Source: Ilumatobacter fluminis (GTDB taxonomy: Bacteria; Actinomycetota; Acidimicrobiia; Acidimicrobiales; Ilumatobacteraceae). Taken from it: a stretch of 64,000 nt of DNA. The notes beneath the pieces were generated by a model, which did no database searches, had not been told where the DNA came from, and saw only the letters and a list, made by a program, of their open reading frames with translations. The DNA lies in NCBI RefSeq assembly GCF_004364865.1, contig NZ_SOAU01000001.1:1426001-1490000 (forward strand), given 5' to 3'. Positions 38,845-47,760 of this stretch are shown one piece after another; the stretch's first letter is position 1, and each line of letters opens with the position of its first letter. A program made the position numbers and the translations under genes.

Positions 38845-39396
38845 TCAGGTGGGCCAGGGCGGATCTTCGCCGGTGCGGCCGTCGATCGCCTCTCGCAACA
38901 GGTCGGCGTGACCGGTGTGGCGGCCGTACTCCTCGAGCAGGTCGAAGAGGAGTCGTCGGAGTGTGACGCTGATGCCGTGTTCGCGCCCCAGCGCCACGAT
39001 CTGATCGAGACCGCCCGCCTCGAGCGCTGCCGCGACGGTCGCCCGTGACCGTTCGACCTGTTCGTCGTAGAGGCGGTACAGCGCCTCCGGCGTGTCGCTC
39101 CGAGCGGACTCGAACTCCCAGTTCGGCTCGTCGGCGAACGGGGCCGACGCCCACGGCTCGTGTTGCGACGAGCCGTCGAGCTTGCGGGTGAACATCAGGT
39201 CTTCGGCCCACGCCAAGTGCTTCAGCAGTCCACCCAAGCTCAGGTCGGACGCAGGCAGTCGGAATGCCAGGCCTGCGGCGTCGAGGTCGGCGGCCTTCCA
39301 GCGAAAGGTGGCGCGCTGGCGGTCGATCGCACCGAGCAGGTGCTCCACCTCGCTCCCGGCGAAGGGCGGCTCCCACGGCGGCATGTCGTCACTCAC
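38845..39396 (-). CDS. DinB/DUF664-family protein
   Basis: A 183-residue helical-bundle protein. HLLGAIDRQRATFRWKAADLDAAGLAFRLPASDLSLGGLLKHLAWAEDLMFTRKL has the first metal-binding His (LKHLAW). LLFDLLEEYGRHTGHADLLREAIDGRTGEDPPW has the HTGHADLLRE motif with the other His residues. This is the DUF664 type of DinB fold, often linked to thiol-dependent detoxification in Actinobacteria. GTG 39396 is used here; ATG 39384 is possible. Confidence 0.87.
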   Translation of the reverse strand: MSDDMPPWEPPFAGSEVEHLLGAIDRQRATFRWKAADLDAAGLAFRLPASDLSLGGLLKHLAWAEDLMFTRKLDGSSQHEPWASAPFADEPNWEFESARSDTPEALYRLYDEQVERSRATVAAALEAGGLDQIVALGREHGISVTLRRLLFDLLEEYGRHTGHADLLREAIDGRTGEDPPWPT

Positions 39397-39434
39397 ACCG
39401 CCATCATCGCGCTGCCCGGCAGCGTGACCGGGCG

Positions 39435-39602
39435 TCAGTCGTCGAGGAACTGCATGGCTCGCTCGCGGGCGAGGCGGGCCTTCTCGCGGAGCTTGACCGC
39501 CTGCTGGTCGTCGCCCATCAGTTCGGCGGTCTCCGCCCAGCCGTCGATCTTGTCCGCGGCGGCGCAGAGGAAGTCGACGTGGTCCTGGTCGTCGCAGCTC
39601 AT
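39435..39602 (-). CDS. Small (55-aa) helical protein coupled to the ACT-domain gene
   Basis: ATG 39602 opens 55 residues, MSCDDQDHVDFLCAAADKI... ending ARERAMQFLDD, a charged helical hairpin without a known domain. Its start overlaps the stop of the ACT-domain gene by 4 bp (ATGA), which supports it as a real, co-translated gene. The role is unknown. Confidence 0.55.
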   Translation of the reverse strand: MSCDDQDHVDFLCAAADKIDGWAETAELMGDDQQAVKLREKARLARERAMQFLDD

Positions 39603-40105
39603 CGATCGAGTTCGATCTCGACCATCAGCTCGTTGGCGAGTTGCTCGAGCGCGGTTCGCAGGGTCGCCTCGTCGAGGTCGGCGGGCGCCTCGAGCATGGC
39701 GTCGGCTTCGAACAGCACGCCGCCGGCCATCGGCGCTTCCCACGTCTCGGTGTTGAGCTCGTCGATGTTGATGCCGTGCTCGGCCAGCACCGACGACAGT
39801 TCCCGGACGATGCCCGGACGGTCGTTGCCCAACAAGTGGAGCGAGAAATGCTGCGCATCGTCGATCTGGTCGCCGCCGACGTGGACCTCGACGTCGAGCA
39901 CGCCCGACAGCGGTTCGAGGGCGGCGGTGAAGTCGTCGACGCGGTCGTCGGGGATGCGCACGAGCACGATCCCGGCGAACTTGCCGGCCAGCTCGGCCAT
40001 CTGGCTGCGCTCCCAGTTGCCGCCGTATTCGGTGACGACACCGGCGAGCGCACTGACCAGGCCGGACCGATCGTCTCCGATAGCCGTGAGGACCAATGAC
40101 GCCAT
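39599..40105 (-). CDS. Tandem ACT-domain protein (GcvR-like)
   Basis: A 168-residue protein made of two ACT domains. The first is ASLVLTAIGDDRSGLVSALAGVVTEYGGNWERSQMAELAGKFAGIVLVRIP; the second is HFSLHLLGNDRPGIVRELSSVLAEHGINIDELNTETWEAPMAGGVLFEADAML. The layout and length match GcvR-type regulators, which bind glycine or other amino acids and act on a partner rather than on DNA. No glycine-cleavage genes are nearby. It is divergent from the SnoaL-like gene with only 34 bp between. Confidence 0.85.
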   Translation of the reverse strand: MASLVLTAIGDDRSGLVSALAGVVTEYGGNWERSQMAELAGKFAGIVLVRIPDDRVDDFTAALEPLSGVLDVEVHVGGDQIDDAQHFSLHLLGNDRPGIVRELSSVLAEHGINIDELNTETWEAPMAGGVLFEADAMLEAPADLDEATLRTALEQLANELMVEIELDR

Positions 40106-40139
40106 GACGTCAGCGAACGCTACCTGCGATACTGGACAC

Positions 40140-40535
40140 ATGGGCGAGATGCCGGAGTCCTCCTCGACACGGTCACCCGACGAGATCGTCGCCGAATGGC
40201 AGCAGCGGGCGTGGGGTGACGGCGACCTGAACGCCGCCGACGAACTCGTCGCCGAGCCGTTCATCCGCCACGGCGTCGGAGGCACCGTCACCCGAACTCG
40301 CAAGGAGCTCAAGCACGACCTCCGCGAGTATCGCAAGGCCCTCGGCACACCGGTCATCCGGGTCCACGAGCGCACGGTCGACGGCGACAAGGTCTGGAGT
40401 CGCACCTCGATGCGCGGCCAGCACTCGATCACCGGCGAGCCGCGCCGGATCGACTTCATCCAGATCCACCGCATCGAGGACGGCCGCATCGTCGAGGTCT
40501 GGACGCTCCACGCGACCGACGTCGACTGGGACTAA
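40140..40535 (+). CDS. SnoaL-like (NTF2-fold) protein
   Basis: A 131-residue cone-shaped NTF2-like protein. EIVAEWQQRAWGDGDLNAADELVAEPFIRHGVGGTVTRTRKELKHDLREYRKALGTPVIRVHERTVDGDKVWSRTSMRGQHSITGEPRRIDFIQIHRIEDGRIVEVWTLHATDVDW follows the SnoaL/ester-cyclase pattern, with the W...D, H and IE.GRI.E.W landmarks. It may be a small isomerase/cyclase or a ligand-binding protein. Confidence 0.8.
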   Translation: MGEMPESSSTRSPDEIVAEWQQRAWGDGDLNAADELVAEPFIRHGVGGTVTRTRKELKHDLREYRKALGTPVIRVHERTVDGDKVWSRTSMRGQHSITGEPRRIDFIQIHRIEDGRIVEVWTLHATDVDWD

Positions 40536-40543
40536 CCCGGCTC

Positions 40544-40577
40544 CGAGTCAGATCAAAGCGACTTCGAGTCAGATCAA
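40544..40577. repeat. Short tandem direct repeat between convergent genes
   Basis: CGAGTCAGATCAA occurs at 40544-40556 and 40565-40577, 21 bp apart. The second copy encodes the last residues and stop of the MFS gene. It looks like a small tandem duplication. Confidence 0.6.
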
Positions 40578-41897
40578 GTCGGCTTCGCCGATGCGCCGGC
40601 GGGTGCGGCGGCTGGCCACGACGTAGACGCTCATCGCGACCAGCACGAGCGCACCCATGATCGCGAACGTCTGGCGGAGGCCGATCTCGTCGGCGAGCAC
40701 GCCGAGCGGGAGCGCCGCCATGCCGAAGCCGCTGAACGACAACATCATGAGGCTCTGCACCCGTCCGTGGTACTCGACGTCGGAGAGAGCGAGCACGAGT
40801 GAGTTGTTCATCGCCTGGAACCCGGCCGAGGCAGCGCCCACCGCGGCGACGGCGAGCAGCGCGAAGGCGTAGTTCGGGGCGACCGCCAGCACGATGAGGG
40901 TCGCGCCGAACGCGAAGCCGGTGACCGACTGGATCTTCCACGCGGCCCGGCCTTTGGAGCGGCCGGCGATCGCCATCGACAAGATGACGGCGCCTACGGC
41001 CGAGGCGGCGGCGAGGATGCCGTAGCCGGCGGAGCCGACGTCGAGCACCTCGGTGGCGAGGCGGGGGAGGAAGGCGACGAACGGGAAGCCGACCATCACG
41101 CAGACGAACGACACCACGATCAGCAGGCCGACGTGACGGTGCTTCGAGACGTAGCGGACGCTGTCGCCGAACTCCCGCAGGACGCCCCGGTCGCTGCGCT
41201 CGCCGGAGGGCAGGCCGGGCGGGAGTGCGAAGCAGCGGAGCAGTGCGAGGACCGACAGCGCCGCCGACACGTAGTAGACGCCGGCCACACCGATCCACGC
41301 CACGCCGATGAAGACACCGGCGAACGCCGGGCCGATGACGCGTGAGCCGTTGATCGTGATCTGGCCGAGGATGATGGCGTTCGGGAGCAGCTCACGGCCG
41401 ACGACCTCGCCGGTGAGCGCCATGCGGGCGGGGACGAGGAACGAGAACGCGACAGCCTGGATCGCCGACGTCGCGAGCAGCATCCAGTACTCGATGAAGT
41501 CGAAGCTGACGCCGAGGCCGACCCAGAGCGAGGTGAACATCAACATGCCGAACGTGACGACCAGGATGGTCCGCTTCGAGTACCGGTCGGCGGCGACGCC
41601 GCCGAGCGGGGTGGCGACCAGCATCGAGATGCCGAACGCCATGAACACGCCACCCAGGCCGGTGTTCGAGTCGGACAGTTCGTTGGCGAGCCAGCCACGT
41701 GCCACCACCTGCGACTGGGTGGCGAGGAACCCGAACGCACCGACGATGAACAGGGTTCGATATGCCGGGATACGCAACGACTCGTAGGTCGCCGTGCGTT
41801 CGCTGGCGTTGTCGGTGGGGGCGGAGGTGGCGATCGGCCCAGTCTGACGCGCTTCGCCCTCGATCGTGCGAGTGGAATGTGGCACGGCTCCTCGCAT
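40569..41897 (-). CDS. MFS transporter (MFS_3/EntS-like)
   Basis: A 442-residue, 12-helix membrane protein from ATG 41897. [38 protein letters not shown] and [42 protein letters not shown] (motif A) are followed by [39 protein letters not shown] and a second half with [28 protein letters not shown]. This matches the enterobactin/multidrug exporter branch. It probably exports a siderophore-like or toxic compound. It is divergent from pdxS with 66 bp between starts. Confidence 0.87.
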   Translation of the reverse strand: MRGAVPHSTRTIEGEARQTGPIATSAPTDNASERTATYESLRIPAYRTLFIVGAFGFLATQSQVVARGWLANELSDSNTGLGGVFMAFGISMLVATPLGGVAADRYSKRTILVVTFGMLMFTSLWVGLGVSFDFIEYWMLLATSAIQAVAFSFLVPARMALTGEVVGRELLPNAIILGQITINGSRVIGPAFAGVFIGVAWIGVAGVYYVSAALSVLALLRCFALPPGLPSGERSDRGVLREFGDSVRYVSKHRHVGLLIVVSFVCVMVGFPFVAFLPRLATEVLDVGSAGYGILAAASAVGAVILSMAIAGRSKGRAAWKIQSVTGFAFGATLIVLAVAPNYAFALLAVAAVGAASAGFQAMNNSLVLALSDVEYHGRVQSLMMLSFSGFGMAALPLGVLADEIGLRQTFAIMGALVLVAMSVYVVASRRTRRRIGEADLI

Positions 41898-41963
41898 ACC
41901 CGCTCCGACCTGGTGCCATTCCCACCAGGGAAAGGACGGGGGCGAGGCGGTACGATTGTCGCC

Positions 41964-42848
41964 ATGTCCGAACACGTCACCGGATCGTTCCCCGTCAAGC
42001 GCGGCCTCGCCGAGATGCTCAAGGGCGGCGTCATCATGGACGTCGTCACGCCGGAGCAGGCCAAGATCGCCGAAGACGCAGGGGCGTCGGCCGTGATGGC
42101 ACTCGAGCGGGTGCCGGCCGACATCCGCCGCGACGGTGGCGTGGCCCGCATGAGCGACCCCGACATGATCGAGGGCATCAAGGCGGCCGTGTCGATCCCG
42201 GTGATGGCCAAGGCCCGCATCGGCCACTTCGTCGAGGCCCAGATCCTCGAGTCGCTCGGTGTCGACTTCGTCGACGAGTCCGAGGTGCTCACCCCGGCCG
42301 ACGAGGCGCACCACATCGACAAGTGGAAGTTCACCGTGCCGTTCGTATGCGGTGCGACCAACCTCGGTGAAGCGCTTCGCCGTATCAGCGAAGGCGCCGC
42401 CATGATCCGCTCGAAGGGCGAGGCCGGCACCGGCAACGTCATCGAGGCCGTGCGCCACCTGCGCTCGATCACCGGCGACATCAAGCGGATCGGCCAAGCC
42501 GACTCGGCCGAGCTGTTCGACTGGGCCAAGCACCTCCAGGCGCCGCTCCCGCTCGTGCAGGAGATCGCCGAGACCGGCAAGCTGCCCGTTCCACTGTTCT
42601 GCGCCGGTGGTCTCGCCACCCCGGCCGACGCCGGGCTCGCCATGCAGCTCGGCGCCGAAGCCGTGTTCGTCGGCTCTGGCATCTTCAAGAGCGACGAGCC
42701 GGCTCGCCGTGCGGCCGCGATCGTCGAGGCGACGACGCACTTCAACGACGCCTCGATCCTGGCCAAGGTCAGCCGTGGCCTCGGTGCCCCGATGACCGGC
42801 ATCGGCATGGACGAGATCAACCAGCGCTACGCCGAGCGCGGTTGGTGA
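41964..42848 (+). CDS. pdxS: Pyridoxal 5'-phosphate synthase subunit PdxS
   Basis: A 294-residue beta/alpha barrel that builds PLP from ribose 5-phosphate, glyceraldehyde 3-phosphate and ammonia. [56 protein letters not shown] is the family signature. The catalytic lysines lie in [10 protein letters not shown] and [40 protein letters not shown] binds phosphate. It is the first gene of pdxS-pdxT-yebC-peroxiredoxin. Its stop is inside a small hairpin. Confidence 0.97.
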   Translation: MSEHVTGSFPVKRGLAEMLKGGVIMDVVTPEQAKIAEDAGASAVMALERVPADIRRDGGVARMSDPDMIEGIKAAVSIPVMAKARIGHFVEAQILESLGVDFVDESEVLTPADEAHHIDKWKFTVPFVCGATNLGEALRRISEGAAMIRSKGEAGTGNVIEAVRHLRSITGDIKRIGQADSAELFDWAKHLQAPLPLVQEIAETGKLPVPLFCAGGLATPADAGLAMQLGAEAVFVGSGIFKSDEPARRAAAIVEATTHFNDASILAKVSRGLGAPMTGIGMDEINQRYAERGW

Positions 42849-42860
42849 CCCTTGGGTCAC
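42845..42860 (+). promoter_or_regulatory. Intercistronic hairpin pdxS-pdxT
   Basis: GTGACCC and GGGTCAC pair perfectly around TT; the pdxS stop (42846-42848) is in the left arm. It lies 19 bp before the pdxT start and could stabilise the upstream message or tune the subunit ratio. Confidence 0.45.
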
Positions 42861-42879
42861 GACAGTCAGGAGCCCCCAG

Positions 42880-43512
42880 GTGGGTGCGCCGATGATCGGC
42901 GTGCTCGCACTGCAGGGTGCCTTCGAATCGCACCAGCAGCGACTCACTGAACTCGGCGCGCTCTCGCGCCAGGTGCGCACCCCGCGCGACCTCGCGGGCG
43001 TCGACGCGCTCGTGATGCCGGGCGGTGAGTCGACGACGATGTCGCGGCTCCTCCTCTCGAGCGAGTTGTTCGACCCGCTCGCACAACGGATCGCCGATGG
43101 CATGCCGGTCTTCGGCACGTGCGCCGGCATGATCCTGCTCGCCACCGAGGTGCTCGACGGACGTCCCGACCAGCGGTCGTTCGGCGCCATCGACATCACG
43201 GTGCAGCGCAACGGTTACGGCCGTCAGCTCGACTCGTTCGAGACCGATCTGACCGTCTCGGTGCTCGGGCCCGGTGCCGCCCCGTTCCACGGCGTTTTCA
43301 TCCGGGCGCCGAAGGTCACCCGCCTCGGCGACGACGTCGAGGTGCTCGCCGAGCATGACGGCGTGCCAGTGCTCTTGCGACAGGGTGCCGTGTACGTGGC
43401 ATCCTTTCATCCGGAGTTGGCGGGCGATCACCGACTGCACGCCGCCTTCCTCAACAGTTTCCAGCACGAGTCGTTCTCGGAGCGACACGACGCACAGACG
43501 GAGAACACCTGA
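42880..43512 (+). CDS. pdxT: Pyridoxal 5'-phosphate synthase glutaminase subunit PdxT
   Basis: A 210-residue class I glutaminase that feeds ammonia to PdxS. MIGVLALQGAFESHQQRLTELGA, LVMPGGESTTMSRLL, the nucleophile elbow VFGTCAGMILLA, NGYGRQLDSFETDL, GVFIRAPKVT, and the His/Glu end ASFHPELAGDHRLHAAFL are all present. GTG 42880 is chosen because AGGAG lies 7 bp upstream; the ATG at 42892 is too far from it. Its stop overlaps the yebC start (TGATG). Confidence 0.96.
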   Translation: MGAPMIGVLALQGAFESHQQRLTELGALSRQVRTPRDLAGVDALVMPGGESTTMSRLLLSSELFDPLAQRIADGMPVFGTCAGMILLATEVLDGRPDQRSFGAIDITVQRNGYGRQLDSFETDLTVSVLGPGAAPFHGVFIRAPKVTRLGDDVEVLAEHDGVPVLLRQGAVYVASFHPELAGDHRLHAAFLNSFQHESFSERHDAQTENT

Positions 43513-44267
43513 TGTCCGGCCATTCCAAATGGGCAACGATCAAGCACAAGAAGGGCGCGGCCGACGCCAAGCGCGGCAAGCTCTTCGCCAAGCTGGCACG
43601 CCAGATCGAAGTGGCGGCCCGAGGTGGTGGCGGCGATCCCGACATGAACCCGTCGCTGCGCACGGCCGTGCAGAAGGCCAAGGCCGCGCAGATGACGAAC
43701 GACGCCATCGACCGGGCCATCAAGCGTGGCACCGGCGAAGGTGGTGCCGATGCGTACGAGGACATCACCTATGAGGGCTACGCCCCGGGTGGTGTCGCAC
43801 TCCTGATCGACGTGCTGACCGACAACCGCAACCGCACCAGCGCCGACATCCGTTCCGCCCTCACCAAGATGGGCGGCACGATGGCCGAGCCGGGTGCCGT
43901 CGGCTGGCAGTTCAGCCGCAAGGGCATCATCCTCGTCGAAGGCAAGGGCGTCGACGAGGACGAGCTGATGATGGCGGCCCTCGAGGCCGGTGCCGACGAC
44001 GTCGAGAACGTCGGCGACGCCTGGCAGGTCACGGTCGGCAGCCCGAGCGACACCTACGACATCAAGGACGCCATCGAGGGCGCCGGCTACACGATCATGT
44101 CGGCCGACACCCCGATGGTGAGCGACAACCTGGTGCCGGTCACCTCCGTCGAGGACGCCAAGAAGATCCTGCGGATCATGGAAGCGATCGAGGACAACGA
44201 CGATGTCCAGGACGTCTACTCCAACTTCGACATCGCTGACGATGTCATGGAGGCTGCGGCCGGATGA
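43512..44267 (+). CDS. yebC: YebC/PmpR-family protein (TACO1-like)
   Basis: A 251-residue protein beginning [40 protein letters not shown], the invariant YebC start. [33 protein letters not shown] and [36 protein letters not shown] follow. Members are described as transcription regulators or as factors that help ribosomes through polyproline. Its usual partner ruvC is absent; instead it is tightly coupled between pdxT and a peroxiredoxin. Confidence 0.96.
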   Translation: MSGHSKWATIKHKKGAADAKRGKLFAKLARQIEVAARGGGGDPDMNPSLRTAVQKAKAAQMTNDAIDRAIKRGTGEGGADAYEDITYEGYAPGGVALLIDVLTDNRNRTSADIRSALTKMGGTMAEPGAVGWQFSRKGIILVEGKGVDEDELMMAALEAGADDVENVGDAWQVTVGSPSDTYDIKDAIEGAGYTIMSADTPMVSDNLVPVTSVEDAKKILRIMEAIEDNDDVQDVYSNFDIADDVMEAAAG

Positions 44268-44716
44268 GTGTCGGCGTCGGCGACCGCGCACCCGACTTCA
44301 CGCTGCCCGGCACGGGTGATCGTGAGTACTCGTTGAGCGATTTCGCCGGCAAACCGCTGGTGCTCGTGTTCTACCCGGGTGACGACACCCCGGTCTGCAC
44401 GAAGCAGCTCAACGCCTACAACGACGGCCTCGACCAGTTCGACGATCTCGACGCGCAGATCGTCGGCATCTCGGCCCAGTCGGTCGAGAGCAAAGAAGCG
44501 TTCAGTGGCAAGCACGGCTTCGAGTTCCCACTCCTGGCCGACACCGGCAAGGAAGTCGCCGGCGCCTACGGCACCCTCGGCCCGATCGGCTTCCCCCGTC
44601 GCAGCATCTTCATCATCGACGCCGACGGCACCATCCGGTACGTCCACAAGGCCATGGCCGGCCTGACCTACCGCCCCGTCAGCGAACTGATCGAAGAACT
44701 CGAAAAGCTCCGCTGA
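44264..44716 (+). CDS. Peroxiredoxin (BCP/AhpE-like)
   Basis: A 150-residue thioredoxin-fold peroxidase. [45 protein letters not shown] holds peroxidatic Cys45. [37 protein letters not shown] and the end ([21 protein letters not shown]) are typical. No second cysteine is present, so it is a one-Cys enzyme recycled by an external thiol, plausibly mycothiol/mycoredoxin. Its start overlaps yebC (ATGA), making it the last gene of the pdx operon. Confidence 0.93.
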   Translation: MSVGVGDRAPDFTLPGTGDREYSLSDFAGKPLVLVFYPGDDTPVCTKQLNAYNDGLDQFDDLDAQIVGISAQSVESKEAFSGKHGFEFPLLADTGKEVAGAYGTLGPIGFPRRSIFIIDADGTIRYVHKAMAGLTYRPVSELIEELEKLR

Positions 44717-44740
44717 CGCACCACCCCGTCAGGGGGTGCG
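44714..44740. terminator. Bidirectional hairpin with both stop codons
   Basis: TGACG (44714-44718) and CGTCA (44727-44731) carry the stops of the peroxiredoxin and of the opposing TIGR03086-like gene. CGCACC.CCCC and GGGGGTGCG provide an alternative stronger pairing through the same stretch. Confidence 0.5.
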
Positions 44741-45283
44741 GCCGGTGAACGCGATCAGTTTGGTGACGGGGTCGGCGTCGTCGGCGACGTCGACACGGGG
44801 ACCGAAGTGGCCGCTCTGGCGGAGCATGGCGTCCATCGGGAGCATGCCGTCGTACATCCCGGCGGCGAAGTCCGCGTCGATCGACGCGTCCTGGCCCGTG
44901 GCTTTCGCCAGGTCCCACGTGTGGACCAGAACGTCGCCGGTCACGAAGCGTTCGGTGGCCACGCCGAGCGGCATCGCGCCGCCGAACATCTGACTCTCGA
45001 ACGTCTCCTGCTCGGCCTCGGGCCGGTCGAGGATCGCCTGGAGCTGATCTCGGAGCTCGGCCCAGGCAGCAGCCGGGTCGTCGTCGACGCTGGTCGTGAT
45101 CGTCATCGAATGATCGGTGCCCTCGCTCAGCCACCACGGCACCCACTCGACCAGGTGACGGACGACGTCGCGTGCCACCCACCCGTCGCACGGCGCCTCG
45201 GCGTTCCAGCCGTCGGGTCCGACGGCCTCGACCTTGGCGGTGAAATCGGCGGCGATCCGCCGGAAGGTCTCTGCCTGTTCCAT
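44729..45283 (-). CDS. TIGR03086-like DinB/MDMPI metal-binding protein
   Basis: A 184-residue protein from ATG 45283. FRRIAADFTAKVEAVGPDGWNAEAPCDGWVARDVVRHLVEWVPWWL has the CdGW.arDvvrHL motif with a metal-binding His. FVTGDVLVHTWDLAKATGQDASIDADFAAGMY has the second His (LVHTWDLA). This is the actinobacterial TIGR03086 pattern within the mycothiol-related MDMPI clan. The reaction is unknown. Confidence 0.85.
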   Translation of the reverse strand: MEQAETFRRIAADFTAKVEAVGPDGWNAEAPCDGWVARDVVRHLVEWVPWWLSEGTDHSMTITTSVDDDPAAAWAELRDQLQAILDRPEAEQETFESQMFGGAMPLGVATERFVTGDVLVHTWDLAKATGQDASIDADFAAGMYDGMLPMDAMLRQSGHFGPRVDVADDADPVTKLIAFTGRTP

Positions 45284-45594
45284 CGCACCATGATGCCGAC
45301 GAAGGGATGCCACGTCCAGATGTGGTTCAGCGGCTCGGGGGTCGTAGCGGTCGAGTCGCTCGTCGTGGGGTGGCAGGTCATTGTGGTTACTGATGGATCT
45401 TGTGATGGGTATCGGGGTGCGTTATGGGTCGTGGCTTGGTTTGCCGATCCGGGGTCAGGTGATCTCTGGTAACGGCTCGTTCCTCGCCGTCACCGACGAC
45501 ACCTGACCCCACGCGGTCCTCGCCGTCACCGACGACACCCGACCCCTCGGGGTCCTGTTGTCACGTTTCGGTCGTCGTGGTCGTCGGGGTGGGT
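45284..45594. other. 311-bp gene-free stretch with repeats
   Basis: No convincing gene. The left part is unremarkable; 45380-45450 is noticeably richer in G/T than the neighbours. A 60-bp palindromic element and a duplicated half of it fill 45451-45547. The promoter of the FAD oxidoreductase must lie in the last 50 bp. Confidence 0.6.
45451..45510 (+). repeat. 60-bp palindromic intergenic element, copy 1 (plus half copy to 45547)
   Basis: Ends GGGGTCAGGTG and CACCTGACCCC are perfect 11-bp inverted repeats; the centre reads GGTAACGGCTCGTTCCTCGC. The right half is repeated immediately at 45516-45544 (TCCTCGCCGTCACCGACGAC..). It is closest to copy 2 at 49702. Confidence 0.85.
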
Positions 45595-46854
45595 ATGGAA
45601 CGTGAGAAGGACACATTCGACGTCGTGGTGGTCGGGGGCGGGCTCGCCGGGCTGGTGGCGGCGGTCACCGCCGTGAACGCTGGGAGTTCGGTGGCGCTGC
45701 TCGACGCTCGTTCGTTCGGTGGTCGTGGCCGCTCGGTGAACCGAGATGGGTTCATCCTCAACGAGGGCGGGCACGCGCTCTACCGATGTGGTGGCGGCTG
45801 GGACGTGCTCACCTCGCTCGGCGTTCAGCCGCACGGCGTCACCCCGAACGCCGGGAGCTACCGAGTGCTGTGGCACGGCGAGGTCGCACCGCTGCCGACG
45901 ACTGCGAAGGGCATCCTGACGACACGCCTGCTCGGCGTTCGCTCGAAGGCGAAGTTCGCCGGCTGGTTCAACGACATGGCCGGCACCGCCCACAAGGCGG
46001 GCGACGTGAGCCTCGACCAGTGGATGGACGACCAGGGCACCCGCCCCGACCTGCGCACCATGCTCACGGCGCTCGGACGTCTCGTGACGTACGGCGCACG
46101 GCCGGGCGACATGCCGGCGTCGGCCGTGCTGGGCCAGTTCGCACTCGGCGGGGGAGTGGCGTATCTGCACGGCGGCTGGCAGTCGATCGTCGACGACCTG
46201 ACCGACCGTGCCAGAGCCGCCGGCGTCGCCCTGTTCGATCACACCACGGCGACCGGGCTGACCCACGACCGTGACGGCTGGACGGTCGCGACGCCCGATC
46301 ACACGATCGCCGGCGGTTCGGTCGTGCTCGCCTCCGGAGGTCCGCACGTGGCGGTGAACCTGCTCGGCGACGACCCGGCCGACTGGGTGGAGCGCGCCGG
46401 CCCGGCACTGCGGGCCTCGTGCCTCGACGTGGGCGGCACGCGGGGCGACCTCGACTTCTTGCAGGGCACCGACACCCCGATGTACCTGTCGCAGCACGCA
46501 CCGACGTCGCACACGGCGCCCGACGGTCAGTGGCTCTACTCGGTCATGCGGTACCTCGCCCCCGACGACGACTCGTCGGCCGACGAGAACCGGGCGGCGC
46601 TCGAACGTCACGCAGCGATCGCCGGGTTGCCGACGGGCGACGACCGGACGCTCGAGCGCTTCCTCGCAGCGTGCACGGTGACGTGGGGGAGCCCGCAGGT
46701 CGGCGTCGCGAGACCGACCGGCATGGAACTCGCCGATCGGGGCCTGTTCGCCGCCGGCGACTGGATCGGCAAGCCGCTGCTGGCCGACGCATCGCTCGTC
46801 AGTGGTGCGACCGCTGGTGCCGCAGCCGCGAAGCGTGCGATGGTGACCGTGTGA
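45595..46854 (+). CDS. FAD-dependent amine-oxidase/phytoene-desaturase-like oxidoreductase
   Basis: A 419-residue flavoprotein. The N-terminal FAD site is FDVVVVGGGLAGLVAAVTAVNAGSSVALLDARSFGGRGRSV. NEGGHALYRCGGGWDVLTSLGV resembles protoporphyrinogen oxidase and carotenoid desaturases. YLHGGWQSIVDDLTDRARAAGVALFDH is the middle signature, and GLFAAGDWIGKPLLADASLVSGATAGAAAAKRAM closes the FAD domain. The substrate is unknown. Its stop overlaps the start of an ECF41 sigma gene (GTGA), so they are an operon and the sigma factor probably controls this oxidoreductase. Confidence 0.85.
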   Translation: MEREKDTFDVVVVGGGLAGLVAAVTAVNAGSSVALLDARSFGGRGRSVNRDGFILNEGGHALYRCGGGWDVLTSLGVQPHGVTPNAGSYRVLWHGEVAPLPTTAKGILTTRLLGVRSKAKFAGWFNDMAGTAHKAGDVSLDQWMDDQGTRPDLRTMLTALGRLVTYGARPGDMPASAVLGQFALGGGVAYLHGGWQSIVDDLTDRARAAGVALFDHTTATGLTHDRDGWTVATPDHTIAGGSVVLASGGPHVAVNLLGDDPADWVERAGPALRASCLDVGGTRGDLDFLQGTDTPMYLSQHAPTSHTAPDGQWLYSVMRYLAPDDDSSADENRAALERHAAIAGLPTGDDRTLERFLAACTVTWGSPQVGVARPTGMELADRGLFAAGDWIGKPLLADASLVSGATAGAAAAKRAMVTV

Positions 46855-47738
46855 ACGGGGATCGGGTGAGCGACGTCTTCGAAGCAGCACGGGCCCGGCT
46901 CACCGGACGCGCCTACCGCATCGTCGGTTCGTTCGCCGACGCCGACGACGTCGTGCAGGAGGCGTGGCTCCGCTGGGACTCGGCCGACCAGGTCGAGATC
47001 GACAACGCAGACGCCTGGCTGAACACGGTCGTCTCCCGCCTTGCTATCGACCGGCTCCGTCAGCGCAAGCGGGACGAGGAGCGCTACACCGGCCCGTGGC
47101 TGCCGACACCGCTCGTCGAACGGTCGACCGACCCGGCCGACCTGGCCGAGCTCACCGATTCGATGACGTCGGCGTTCCTGATCATGCTCGAGGAACTCAC
47201 GCCCGACGAACGCGCCGCGTTCCTCCTCGCCGACGTGTTCGGCGACCGCTACGACTCGATCGCAGCGTCGATGGGGCGGACGCCCGAGTCGTGCCGCCAA
47301 CTCGCCAGCCGCGCTCGCCGGAAGGTGCGCGCCGCCGAGCAGCGTCGGCGGGATGCAACGGCGGCGTCGAACGACTTGGCACGCCGCTTCATCACCGCGC
47401 TGGCCACCGGCGACGAAGCCGAGGCGGTCCGCTGCCTGGCGCCGGAGGCGGTCTACCTGAGCGACGGCGGCCCCGACCATCGTGCGGCCCGGAGACCGGT
47501 GCGGGAGCCGGCGCGGATCGTCCGACTGCTGATGAACCTGTGGCGACGGTTTCCCGAGTCGTGGACGTTCGAACCGGCCCTCGTCGGTGGCTTTCCCGGG
47601 CTCGTCATCGAGATCGGCGACGAGGTCTCGTCGGTAACCGGCGTCGAAGTCGTCGACGGCCGGATCGTCCGCATCACCAGCATCCTCAACCCCGACAAGC
47701 TCGTCACCATGAACCGCCCCAGAAACACCCTGGAGTAG
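46851..47738 (+). CDS. ECF41-group (SigJ-like) sigma factor
   Basis: 295 residues from GTG 46851 (GTG 46866 is an alternative). Region 2 is ARARLTGRAYRIVGSFADADDVVQEAWLRWDSADQ...LNTVVSRLAIDRLRQ. The linker motif YTGPWLPTPL corresponds to the ECF41 WLPEP motif. Region 4 is LTPDERAAFLLADVFGDRYDSIAASMGRTPESCRQLASRARRKV. A SnoaL-like C-terminal domain ends with ILNPDKL, the ECF41 NPDKL motif. In this group the C-terminal domain itself regulates the sigma factor, without an anti-sigma protein. Usual partners are carboxymuconolactone decarboxylases or oxidoreductases; here it is the preceding flavoprotein. Confidence 0.92.
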   Translation: MNGDRVSDVFEAARARLTGRAYRIVGSFADADDVVQEAWLRWDSADQVEIDNADAWLNTVVSRLAIDRLRQRKRDEERYTGPWLPTPLVERSTDPADLAELTDSMTSAFLIMLEELTPDERAAFLLADVFGDRYDSIAASMGRTPESCRQLASRARRKVRAAEQRRRDATAASNDLARRFITALATGDEAEAVRCLAPEAVYLSDGGPDHRAARRPVREPARIVRLLMNLWRRFPESWTFEPALVGGFPGLVIEIGDEVSSVTGVEVVDGRIVRITSILNPDKLVTMNRPRNTLE

Positions 47739-47760
47739 CGACGCCGATACCGTGGCCGGC

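Noticed and set aside
41898-43211. An upstream extension of the EntS-like MFS frame
   Set aside because: It runs antisense through pdxS and pdxT; membrane-protein sequence starts only after ATG 41897.
45393-45506. A possible 37-codon gene ending in the first 60-bp element
   Set aside because: Its second half is the repeat itself (QVISGNGSFLAVTDDT), it lacks a ribosome site, and the reading also occurs at copy 2 without an upstream gene.
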